This document shows, one piece after another, positions 1-6,010 of a stretch of DNA of 19,105 nt. Source of the DNA: JAGVXD01 sp964554415 (lineage in GTDB: Archaea; Nanobdellota; Nanobdellia; Pacearchaeales; GW2011-AR1); NCBI GenBank assembly GCA_964554415.1, contig CAZKON010000015.1, forward strand, positions 1 to 19,105, written 5' to 3'. The first letter of the stretch is position 1, and every line of letters begins with the position of its first letter. The notes below the pieces were generated by a model. The model saw only the letters and a program-made list of their open reading frames with translations. It did no database searches and was not told the DNA's origin. A program made the position numbers and the translations under genes.

Positions 1-60
1 TATATAAGCCTTTTGGAGTAACTTCATAGTATTAAACTTCATTCGGAGATACTGGTAAGA

Positions 61-70
61 ATATTTATAT
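61..70 (+). promoter_or_regulatory. TATA-like box for the HTH/PIN/MgtC operon
   Basis: The A/T block ATATTTATAT is centred about 27 bases upstream of the ATG at 93. This matches archaeal TATA boxes serving a leaderless transcript. No Shine-Dalgarno sequence precedes the ATG. The same spacing recurs before many genes in this window. Confidence 0.55.
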
Positions 71-92
71 AGCGCAACACCCACAGGTCTAT

Positions 93-644
93 ATGAAAGA
101 GAGCGAGCATCAGATTGAGATTCTGGAGGCAACAAGAAAAGCAGTTGTGGAAAATGACGCCCAAAGCCTGCGCAATCTCTCTAACCAGACTATTCACAGT
201 GCATCTTATATACAAGATAGTGGCAGCATCGTACTTGCAGTTTTGGTATATACTCTTAGCAAACTAATCGAAAGGAATGCTCATGAAAAAATAAAAAATT
301 GGAAGATATTTACCAAGAAGCTTGACTCGTGGTTTGCTCTGGCGATACAAGCGCTGAAGAGTGGCAATCAAACTGCATACGAATCATATCTTGAGCAAAC
401 ACGCAAATCTCTAACAACAATCTCTCTAAACGTTAAACCCTATCTACAGGAAGTTTTCCACAAAGCTTCAATCAACAAAGCCTCTCGTATTTATGAGCAC
501 GGTATCTCATTGGGAAAAACAGCACAATTGCTGGGGATAACTCAATGGGAACTTGCAGAATACACTGGACAAAAACATGACAGAAGTTACGCGACAATTG
601 ATGCGCGCCAGCGCGCTAAAATGGCTCTGGAGTTCTTCTCATGA
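93..644 (+). CDS. HTH-like protein of a PIN-domain gene pair
   Basis: A 183-residue soluble, mostly helical protein. Residues about 127-160 (INKASRIYEHGISLGKTAQL onward) resemble a helix-turn-helix segment of the kind seen in UPF0175-like and other antitoxin-type proteins. The preceding region is helical without a motif I recognise. It overlaps the PIN gene by the four bases ATGA (641-644), so the two are translationally coupled, an arrangement typical of antitoxin/PIN-toxin pairs. The ATG at 93 sits about 27 bases after a TATA-like box. A DNA-binding partner or antitoxin of the PIN protein is an inference from order, overlap and HTH. It could equally be a conserved archaeal protein without toxin-neutralising activity. 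Confidence 0.7.
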   Translation: MKESEHQIEILEATRKAVVENDAQSLRNLSNQTIHSASYIQDSGSIVLAVLVYTLSKLIERNAHEKIKNWKIFTKKLDSWFALAIQALKSGNQTAYESYLEQTRKSLTTISLNVKPYLQEVFHKASINKASRIYEHGISLGKTAQLLGITQWELAEYTGQKHDRSYATIDARQRAKMALEFFS

Positions 645-1492
645 ATTATATTGAGGACTCTGAAAAATCCCAAGATCCTCTATCGAACCGCTTTGAAACT
701 AAGAGAATCTCCGATTCTCGAGGCGCTCAGAAATCATGGATTTCTGACGACCCTCGAGGGACATCGAAATTGGGGGGTTATTCAAAGCTCTCTATTGAAG
801 CTAAAAAAGATGATTTGAAAAAAGTGCTCATCTTCGATTCAGGCCCGCTTATCAATCTTTCTATGAATGGTCTACTGGACATTCTAGTCCGCCTGAAAAA
901 GATATTTAATGGGAAGTTCATCATCACACCCCCGGTCAAGCACGAAACAATTGAGCGCCCGATGAAAGTCCAAAGATTTGAACTTGGGGCGCTGCGAATA
1001 CAGGAATTGCTACAGCAAGGAATACTTGAGCTTCCGGAATCTTCGAACATTAACAATCAAGAATTAGAACAAATAACCAATCATCTTCTTGATAAAGCAA
1101 ACCATGTAATACAAGTGAGAGAATCATGGGTTCCAATTGTCAGCGAGGCAGAAATGTCCTGCTTAGCTCTTGCTTCCATCCTGAAAAGAAGGGGGTTCGA
1201 AGCACTAATTGCAATCGACGAGCGTACAACAAGAACACTCTGCGAGAATCCTTATATACTGGAGAGAATAATCAGTGACCGCATGCATCAATGGGCAAAA
1301 GTAAAAGCTGCAGACCTCTCAGAGTTCAGGGAATATGAGTTTATCCGCTCTTCTGAATTAGTCTATGTAGCCTATAAAAAAGGAGTTCTGGGATTGCAAG
1401 GAAAACAAGCACTTGAAGCAGTGCTTTACGCAACAAAAAGTAAAGGCACGGCAATTTCATATGAAGAAATTGAAACAATAAAAGAGATGTAA
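641..1492 (+). CDS. PIN-domain protein with repeat-derived N-terminus
   Basis: A 283-residue protein whose PIN domain begins near residue 61 (KKVLIFDSGPLI). Expected metal-binding acidic residues are visible: Asp66 in FDSGPLI, Glu169/Glu171 in SEAEMSCLALA and Asp193 in AIDERTTR. PIN domains are Mg2+/Mn2+-dependent ribonucleases, often toxins or RNA-processing enzymes. Residues about 4-52 are encoded by a modular hairpin repeat (652-797) also found in inverted orientation at 15904-16000; the PIN fold proper starts only after it. An ATG in the overlap with the upstream gene gives the start used here. In-frame TTG at 815 or GTG at 824 would skip the repeat and start just before the PIN domain. 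The C-terminal part after about residue 230 is outside the core PIN fold. A toxin role is inferred only. Confidence 0.75.
   Translation: MNYIEDSEKSQDPLSNRFETKRISDSRGAQKSWISDDPRGTSKLGGYSKLSIEAKKDDLKKVLIFDSGPLINLSMNGLLDILVRLKKIFNGKFIITPPVKHETIERPMKVQRFELGALRIQELLQQGILELPESSNINNQELEQITNHLLDKANHVIQVRESWVPIVSEAEMSCLALASILKRRGFEALIAIDERTTRTLCENPYILERIISDRMHQWAKVKAADLSEFREYEFIRSSELVYVAYKKGVLGLQGKQALEAVLYATKSKGTAISYEEIETIKEM
652..797 (-). repeat. Modular hairpin repeat inside the PIN gene
   Basis: Read on the minus strand, this matches 15904-16000 closely. Shared blocks include TAGAGAGCTTTGAATAACC, TGTCCCTCGAGGG and TTTCAAAGCGGTTCGATAGA. This copy carries about 52 extra bases holding two perfect hairpins: CAGAAATC/GATTTCTG and GAGAATC/GATTCTC. 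The CTTTGAA/TTCAAAG closing stem and the CCCTCGAGGG palindrome are intact. The terminal stem near 655-681 is partly degraded compared with the perfect 12-bp stem of the intergenic copy. The whole element is read through in frame. Confidence 0.85.
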
Positions 1493-1495
1493 AAA

Positions 1496-2836
1496 ATGGC
1501 ACTTGAAACCTCTCTACTGGTAGACCTGCTTCTCTCACTTAGCATTGGCGCGATTATGGGCATAGAGAGAGAAATAATGCACCAAAAGCAGGAAGTGCGC
1601 GATTTTGGGGGTATAAGAACATTTTTGCTTGTTGCACTTCTTGGATTTATAATTACCTACTTGGCGGCGGAGATTCTGCACTCAACTGCTGCATTTCTTT
1701 TAGGATTTGCCGCATTCATGCTGCTCGTAATTGCATCTTACATTCTTATTGCCCTAAAAACAGGGCGCATCGGCTTGACTACTGAGATTGCTGCAACAAT
1801 TGCATTTCTGCTTTCTTCTCTGTTAGTATGGGACACAGAGCAAAAATTCAACCTTGCTGCCGTGACACTTGCGGTTATCGTTGCTGCATTACTGGCAGTC
1901 AAAAGCCATCTTCACTCATTTGCAAGGAATACTCAAATACCAGAACTCTATGCAGCGCTCAAACTAGCTATCATCAGTATAGTCATTCTTCCTCTCCTTC
2001 CAAATAAAGATTACACTCCTCTGGATATTCCTGGAGTAGAATTATTATTACAATCAGTACCTTCTGTACTTGCAATTGCTTCAGAACTATCTGTTTTCAA
2101 TCCATTCAAAATTTGGCTTATGGTAGTATTCATCTCGGGTATTAGTTTCGTCGGGTATATCCTGATGAAGACAATTGGAACAAATAAAGGTATTGGAATG
2201 ACAAGTTTTCTTGGAGGTCTGGTCTCCAGCACAGCAGTCACAATAGCTCTAGCAGAAAGAAGTAAAGGAAATAATTGGAATGTGCCACTAGCCATGGGCA
2301 TTATTATTGCGTCCACAGTAATGTTTGGACGTGTTCTCTTTACAGTGCTCGTAGTAAACCCTTCCTTAGTGGCTCCTCTTTTCTTCCCATTATGCGTAAT
2401 GGTTGCTGTCGGAATAATGGCAATAATATTCCTTGCGCGCAAACCAAGGCCTAAGAAACAGGAAAAGATTGATATTAAAAGTCCTTTTGCCTTAGGCCCT
2501 GCGTTAAAATTCGGAGTACTATTTGCAGCAATCTTAGCTATTGCACGAATTCTTCATATTATGTTTGGAAACGCAGGGATTTACACAGCCAGTCTCATAG
2601 CGGGTTTTGCTGACGTAGATGCAATAACTATCTCGCTAGCAACCCTTGCAGGAAAAGCATCACTTGAAAGCGCTGCCGCAATAATTGGAATAACTTTAGC
2701 CATAACTGCAAACATGATAATAAAAACAGCAATTGCTTACATGTGCGGAGCTCGCTCGCTGGCAAAAATTGTAGCACTCTCTTTTGCAGCTATGATTATT
2801 GCGGGTGCATTAACAGCCTTGTTGCTTTATGCCTAA
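1496..2836 (+). CDS. MgtC/DUF4010-family membrane protein
   Basis: A 446-residue polytopic membrane protein. The N-terminal part (about 1-140) is of the MgtC/SapB type, with the conserved sequence GIEREIMHQKQEVRDFGGIR near residues 22-41, followed by hydrophobic helices. The remainder matches the DUF4010 architecture of many helices rich in Ala, Ile and Gly, for example GGLVSSTAVTIALAERSKG and SLIAGFADVDAITISLATLA. About a dozen membrane segments are expected. MgtC-like proteins are linked to magnesium limitation and membrane physiology, but transport by DUF4010 proteins is not established. It starts 3 bases after the PIN stop, so it is the third gene of the operon. A functional link to the PIN pair is not obvious. 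Confidence 0.85.
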   Translation: MALETSLLVDLLLSLSIGAIMGIEREIMHQKQEVRDFGGIRTFLLVALLGFIITYLAAEILHSTAAFLLGFAAFMLLVIASYILIALKTGRIGLTTEIAATIAFLLSSLLVWDTEQKFNLAAVTLAVIVAALLAVKSHLHSFARNTQIPELYAALKLAIISIVILPLLPNKDYTPLDIPGVELLLQSVPSVLAIASELSVFNPFKIWLMVVFISGISFVGYILMKTIGTNKGIGMTSFLGGLVSSTAVTIALAERSKGNNWNVPLAMGIIIASTVMFGRVLFTVLVVNPSLVAPLFFPLCVMVAVGIMAIIFLARKPRPKKQEKIDIKSPFALGPALKFGVLFAAILAIARILHIMFGNAGIYTASLIAGFADVDAITISLATLAGKASLESAAAIIGITLAITANMIIKTAIAYMCGARSLAKIVALSFAAMIIAGALTALLLYA

Positions 2837-2916
2837 AGACCTTAATTTTTCCTCGTTTGGGCGTTATGTATAAAGCAATAGCGTACTATAGAGATGCCAT
2901 AGGCATTCCTATTTTT

Positions 2917-3113
2917 ATTTCAAACTGGGTGTAATACCCCGCAGCTTGCTGCGCCAGTTTGAAATTAGAGATTTCCGTCTCGAAGCCGAGCGTAATACCC
3001 CATCAGCTTGCTGTGGGGACCTCAAGAACGAAGTTCTTGACAGTGCTCAGGAATTGCAGATTCCTGACATAGCGAAGGCATAGGAAATCTCTTTATCTTT
3101 AGCGCGAAGCGCT
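2917..3113. repeat. Nested hairpin repeat cluster after the MgtC gene
   Basis: This fills most of the gap after 2836. A perfect 12-bp stem ATTTCAAACTGG/CCAGTTTGAAAT (2917-2928, 2954-2965) encloses a CGCAGCTTGCTGCG module. A second stem AGAGATTTCC/GGAAATCTCT (2967-2976, 3083-3092) encloses three hairpins: CCCCA/TGGGG around CAGCTTGCTG (2998-3018), TCAAGAAC/GTTCTTGA (3022-3040) and CAGGAAT/ATTCCTG (3048-3066). AGCGC-GAA-GCGCT (3101-3113) followed by a run of T may end transcription. The word TAATACCCC precedes both CAGCTTGCTG modules. I see no coding sequence here. Confidence 0.8.
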
Positions 3114-3144
3114 ACTTTTTTAGAATTCTCATGTCATCTCTATA

Positions 3145-3265
3145 AGTCACAAAACCCTTCGGGTTTTTAACCTCGGCTTGAAAGCCGAGGCTTGTCGTGG
3201 TTTTGTGACTGCCGGAGGAATTCGCTCTGACAGAACCACGGAATAAATTCCGCGGATTCCTACGA
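3145..3265. repeat. Cloverleaf-like repeat, copy 1 (pair with 16991-17112)
   Basis: An 11-bp outer stem AGTCACAAAAC/GTTTTGTGACT (3145-3155, 3200-3210) encloses AAACCC-TTC-GGGTTT and CCTCGGCTT-GA-AAGCCGAGG. A second stem AGGAATTCGC/GCGGATTCCT (one G-T pair) follows, enclosing CGGAAT-AA-ATTCCG and ending in CTACGAGC. The copy at 16991 is nearly identical in the first part. In the second part the stem bases differ but pairing and the terminal TACGAGC are kept. Confidence 0.85.
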
Positions 3266-3293
3266 GCATTGAATAGTCTCCACGTCGAAATCT

Positions 3294-3348
3294 ATTTAAA
3301 TACTGTCTTCCTAAAATATATATTGGCATGTATATGATGAAAGGAGGT
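3294..3348 (+). promoter_or_regulatory. TATA-like box and strong Shine-Dalgarno for 3353 gene
   Basis: ATTTAAATAC at 3294-3303 would place the transcript start near 3324. This gives a short leader containing AAAGGAGGT (3340-3348), four bases before the ATG at 3353. The site fixes the start codon and contrasts with the apparently leaderless neighbours. ATATATATT at about 3315-3323 is a competing TATA candidate but would start transcription inside the Shine-Dalgarno site. Confidence 0.6.
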
Positions 3349-3352
3349 TACT

Positions 3353-3694
3353 ATGACTAAAAGTGAAAAAAGCAACCTTATAGGAAGCTGGGCTTTTTTG
3401 ATTGGTGTTGTCCTTGCGGTTATCCTTGGAGCAGTAGGCGAAATAGACAGAACCATCCTAACAGTTCTTATGCTCATTGGACTGATTGTTGGCTTATTGA
3501 ATATAGCTGACGAAGAAGTATCTCCGTTCTTAATAGCCGGAGCGATACTAATTATCGCAGCAGAGTTTGGCGGAAGATCATTGCAAGCAGCACCTGATGC
3601 AATCAATGGCATATTCCAGGCATTGCTTGCTATATTTGTCCCAGCGACAATAATTGTTGCAATCAAACACGTCTTTAATCTTGCGCGCAAGTAA
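3353..3694 (+). CDS. Small multi-pass membrane protein, unknown function
   Basis: A 113-residue hydrophobic protein with three to four predicted membrane helices: about 10-28, 34-50, 56-72 (after the short polar stretch ADEEVS) and 88-108. It ends in a basic tail (HVFNLARK). No enzymatic motif is visible and I cannot name the family with certainty. It resembles small conserved membrane proteins of DPANN archaea, which is recollection rather than evidence. The start is well supported by the strong Shine-Dalgarno site just upstream. It stands alone between two hairpin-repeat clusters. The leader and ribosome-binding site suggest stronger or differently controlled translation than its neighbours. 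Confidence 0.7.
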   Translation: MTKSEKSNLIGSWAFLIGVVLAVILGAVGEIDRTILTVLMLIGLIVGLLNIADEEVSPFLIAGAILIIAAEFGGRSLQAAPDAINGIFQALLAIFVPATIIVAIKHVFNLARK

Positions 3695-3703
3695 AGAGGC
3701 ATC

Positions 3704-3725
3704 TTATTTTTTTATTACATTTTTT
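3704..3725 (+). terminator. T-rich tract, possible archaeal terminator
   Basis: Shortly after the 3694 stop the plus strand holds TTATTTTTTTATTA and then a further run of T. Archaeal RNA polymerase terminates at U-rich tracts without needing a hairpin. The position between the membrane-protein gene and the next hairpin cluster fits, but there is no direct proof. Confidence 0.35.
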
Positions 3726-3733
3726 GACACTGA

Positions 3734-4018
3734 GAAAATCGGTTCGCGCACGCCCCGTGGCTTTAGCCCGGAGTAAGCGAACCGATTTTCGAGGTCTGAA
3801 AAACTCAAAGAACCTCTGGGTTTTAACCCAGAGTTTTTCAGATGTCGGGAATTGCGCTGTTTACTCACGAGCTAAACCTCAAGAATGCTCTGAGTTCGCA
3901 TTCTTGATGGCTATCAGAAACCAGGGGGTTTCTGAAGGCAGGGAGCGTGCACATGCGCAATTCCCGAGCATGCTCAAGAACCACGACACGCCCCAGACTT
4001 TAGTCTGGGGTTCTTGAC
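3734..4018. repeat. Four-armed nested hairpin repeat cluster
   Basis: Arm 1 is a 14-bp stem GAAAATCGGTTCGC and its complement (3734-3747, 3777-3790) with a GCTTTAGC core. Arm 2 is TCTGAAAAACTC/GAGTTTTTCAGA (3795-3806, 3831-3842) enclosing CTCTGGGTT/AACCCAGAG. Arm 3 is a perfect 13-bp stem TCGGGAATTGCGC/GCGCAATTCCCGA (3845-3857, 3955-3967) enclosing TCAAGAATGC/GCATTCTTGA and CAGAAACC/GGTTTCTG. Arm 4 is CAAGAACC/GGTTCTTG (3975-3982, 4009-4016) enclosing CCCCAGACTTTAGTCTGGGG. Arms 3 and 4 recur at 18924-19040, with the arm 3 loop reversed. An open frame runs through the cluster but shows no protein-like features. Confidence 0.85.
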
Positions 4019-4040
4019 ATAAAACTCTACTGCTAAAAAA

Positions 4041-4114
4041 TGGGCCCGGAGGGAGTTGAACCCTCGTCTGACGGGCTGGAGCCGTCTATTCTAAATCCGT
4101 TGAACTACGGACCC
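4041..4114 (-). tRNA. tRNA-Trp (anticodon CCA)
   Basis: The minus strand folds as a full cloverleaf. The acceptor is GGGTCCG/CGGGCCC with discriminator A. The D stem is GTTC/GAAT, the anticodon stem is GACGG/CCGTC with loop CTCCAGC (anticodon CCA), and the T stem is GAGGG/CCCTC with loop TTCAACT. CCA is not encoded. There is no intron, although many archaeal tRNA-Trp genes carry one. A/T-rich boxes near 4132-4146 lie at promoter distance upstream. Confidence 0.93.
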
Positions 4115-4181
4115 TTTAAGGTACAGCGCAAATATAGGTTTTAAGCTTTTCTAAAACCAATCAGAGATTTAGCCGCGTGTG

Positions 4182-4355
4182 TTATCCGAAAATTAGTTCT
4201 TAACGGATAAAGAGAATTCCTAACCTCGTGCATCCAACCGTTCGCTTCGCTCTCTCCGCAGCAAGCTGCGGAGTATTGCACTCGGTTCAAGACGGAATTC
4301 TCTAATTACATTTTGAGCCGTAGCAAGCTGCGGAGTATTCAACTCAAAATGTAAT
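4182..4355. repeat. Hairpin repeats between the two tRNA genes
   Basis: Three successive stems are visible. They are TTATCCG/CGGATAA (4182-4188, 4204-4210), AGAGAATTCC/GGAATTCTCT (4211-4220, 4294-4303) enclosing CTCCGCAGC/GCTGCGGAG, and a 13-bp stem ATTACATTTTGAG and its complement (4305-4317, 4343-4355) enclosing a degraded CCGTAGCAAGCTGCGG. The CAGCAAGCTG plus GGAGTATT word is the reverse complement of the AATAC-CCC-CAGCTTGCTG module at 2930-3018. The last stem ends 3 bases from the tRNA-Pro 3' end. Confidence 0.75.
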
Positions 4356-4358
4356 AAG

Positions 4359-4431
4359 TGGGACCACTGGGATTCGCACCCAGGCCGCCGCCACCCCATG
4401 GCGGAATCCTACTAAGCTGGACCATGGCCCC
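4359..4431 (-). tRNA. tRNA-Pro (anticodon GGG)
   Basis: The minus strand gives a complete 73-base cloverleaf. The acceptor is GGGGCCA/TGGTCCC with discriminator A. The D stem is GTCC/GGAT, the anticodon stem is CCGCC/GGCGG with loop ATGGGGT (anticodon GGG), and the T stem is CTGGG/CCCAG with loop TGCGAAT. There is no intron and no encoded CCA. TTTAAAAG at about 4455-4462 on the minus strand is a TATA-like box about 27 bases upstream. Confidence 0.93.
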
Positions 4432-4551
4432 CTAGCAAGAACTATGTCTCATGGCTTTTAAACATTTACGCGAGAACACTTCTCAAAAAAACTACAACAC
4501 CAAAATGATTTTAAATCTTCTGTGTACCATAGAGATATGGGTGTTGGACAT

Positions 4552-5688
4552 CTATCTTTCATACGCTTTGATAATATCTTCTTTTAACTGCATAAATTTT
4601 CCTTTCTGAACAGCCGTTCTTGCTCTTCGCATTAGCTCTTGTAAGAAATACAGATTATGATAACTTGCAAGCTGGAATCCAACACCTTCCTCACGATGAA
4701 GCAGATGTCTGATATATGCTCTTGAGTAGCGCCTGCATACAAAGCAGGAACACGCAGAGTCAATCGGTTTAGGGTCATCTTTATATGGAGAATTAGTTAT
4801 TCTAAGAAAGCCACTATTAGTGAATAGCGTGCCTCGGCGGGCATTTTGGGTTGGGAATCGCGAGTCAAAGATATCAACTCCTCTGGAGATTGCTTCCATA
4901 AGTTCAGGCGGGTTGCCAGCGCCCATAAGATAAACCGGTTTGCTTTCAGGAATGTAAGATTTAGCAATCTCAATCATTGCATATTCATCTTCTTTTGGCT
5001 CTCCTAAAGCAAGACCTCCTATAGAATAACCTTCAAAGTCAAGAGCAGTAAGCTGGCGAGCAGAAAGTTCACGCAGGTCAGGATGTATACCTCCCTGAAT
5101 AATCCCAAAAAGGTGCTGACGTTTTTCAAAAGGCAGTTTTTTTTGCTGTGCTGTATGATGTTTTTTGCACTGTTCTGCCCAGAGCGTAGTTCTTCTCACT
5201 GCTTCAGAGACAGAATTCTTTGATTCTGACATCAGAGGCATAGTGTCAAGGCACATTGCAACATCGCTGTTCAGTGCTAGTTGCAATTTCATATTTGATT
5301 CGGGGGTCATAAAGACTTCTTCCCCACTGTAAGGGTTACGGAAACAGACTCCTTTTTCTTTAGAGCCAAGATACAATCGCGGGGAATACATCTGGAATCC
5401 TCCTGAGTCAGTAAAGATTATTCCAGGAAATGCCATAAAATTTGCAATGCCTCCGAAATTCTGAATTATTTCGACTCCAGGGCGCATGACAATAACAAAT
5501 GCATTGCAGATTATTGCTTTAGCGTTCATACTCTCAAGATCCTCAGAGGATATGTGTTTTACAGCAGTCTTAGTTGCAACAGGCATAAAAAAAGGTGTCT
5601 CAATATCACCAGATTTAGTGTGCAGTATCCCTGCACGCGCTTTGTTAGTAGCATCGCGGCAAGCGATAGTAAATATTCCATTTGTCAT
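4552..5688 (-). CDS. tgt: Queuine-type tRNA-guanine transglycosylase
   Basis: A 378-residue enzyme that exchanges guanine 34 of GUN-anticodon tRNAs for a 7-deazaguanine base. The length and single catalytic domain match bacterial/eukaryotic Tgt, not archaeosine TgtA, which is longer and carries C-terminal PUA-type domains. Visible residues, aligned by eye to bacterial Tgt, are Asp94 (FTDSGGFQ), Asp148 (CLDTMP), Gln198 (IIQGG), GGLALGE at 224-230, nucleophile Asp275 (DIFDSRFPTQNARRG), and zinc ligands Cys313, Cys315, Cys318 and His344. The position of the bacterial substrate-discriminating Cys is Met150 here, so the base used (preQ1, queuine or preQ0) is uncertain. The ATG is about 25 bases after a minus-strand TATA box (leaderless). 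It is divergent from the 5793 microprotein. Confidence 0.92.
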   Translation of the reverse strand: MTNGIFTIACRDATNKARAGILHTKSGDIETPFFMPVATKTAVKHISSEDLESMNAKAIICNAFVIVMRPGVEIIQNFGGIANFMAFPGIIFTDSGGFQMYSPRLYLGSKEKGVCFRNPYSGEEVFMTPESNMKLQLALNSDVAMCLDTMPLMSESKNSVSEAVRRTTLWAEQCKKHHTAQQKKLPFEKRQHLFGIIQGGIHPDLRELSARQLTALDFEGYSIGGLALGEPKEDEYAMIEIAKSYIPESKPVYLMGAGNPPELMEAISRGVDIFDSRFPTQNARRGTLFTNSGFLRITNSPYKDDPKPIDSACSCFVCRRYSRAYIRHLLHREEGVGFQLASYHNLYFLQELMRRARTAVQKGKFMQLKEDIIKAYER

Positions 5689-5703
5689 AAAAGAAAAGGA
5701 AAG

Positions 5704-5772
5704 TGTGTGTATAAAAACTCTACCATCGGCCGCAGAGAAAGCTATTGTTCCATCAGCGGTAATATTATATAT
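5704..5772. promoter_or_regulatory. Divergent promoters of tgt and the acidic microprotein
   Basis: On the minus strand TTTTTATAC (about 5707-5716) lies about 25 bases before the tgt ATG. On the plus strand AATATTATATAT (5761-5772) lies about 26 bases before the ATG at 5793. Both spacings predict leaderless transcripts. No palindromic operator is evident between them. Confidence 0.5.
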
Positions 5773-5792
5773 CCCTGACTCTTAATCAAAAT

Positions 5793-5963
5793 ATGGGCAA
5801 CCACTGGAACGAAGATGAAGACGATGAACTAGACGAAGGAAATGAAGAATACGTCGAGCAAGTCTGCGACGTGCTCTGTCCCCATTGCAGACGACCCTTA
5901 CAGCTTGTTTTAGCTTCTGCGGACGATGAAGATGAAGAACTCGATGAAGACGATGAAGAGTGA
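5793..5963 (+). CDS. Acidic zinc-binding-like microprotein (56 aa)
   Basis: A 56-residue ORF with a striking composition. Acidic tails (NEDEDDELDEGNEE at 6-19 and DDEDEELDEDDEE at 44-56) flank a short cysteine cluster VCDVLCPHCRRP with Cys25, Cys29, His31 and Cys32, which could bind one zinc ion. A TATA-like box about 26 bases upstream supports a leaderless start at this ATG. The non-random protein composition argues for a real gene. It is divergent from tgt. A role as a small adaptor binding a basic partner (RNA polymerase, ribosome or tRNA enzyme) is speculation from charge and zinc knuckle. I do not recognise the family. Confidence 0.6.
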   Translation: MGNHWNEDEDDELDEGNEEYVEQVCDVLCPHCRRPLQLVLASADDEDEELDEDDEE

Positions 5964-6010
5964 ATAGTCGCATAGTAAAAAAGTGAAGAACCCTATGACA
6001 AGATGACATG

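Noticed and set aside
2011..2442. Long minus-strand frame opposite the MgtC/DUF4010 gene
   Set aside because: It is antisense to a clearly recognisable membrane-protein gene, with no promoter or protein-family signal of its own.
3724..4017. Open frame of 97 codons across the 3734-4018 cluster
   Set aside because: It runs entirely through inverted repeats, lacks a promoter or leader, and its product has no protein-like pattern. The DNA is explained by the nested hairpins.
2917..4355. CRISPR array
   Set aside because: The repeats are inverted and nested with unequal spacing. There are no regularly spaced direct repeats and no cas genes.
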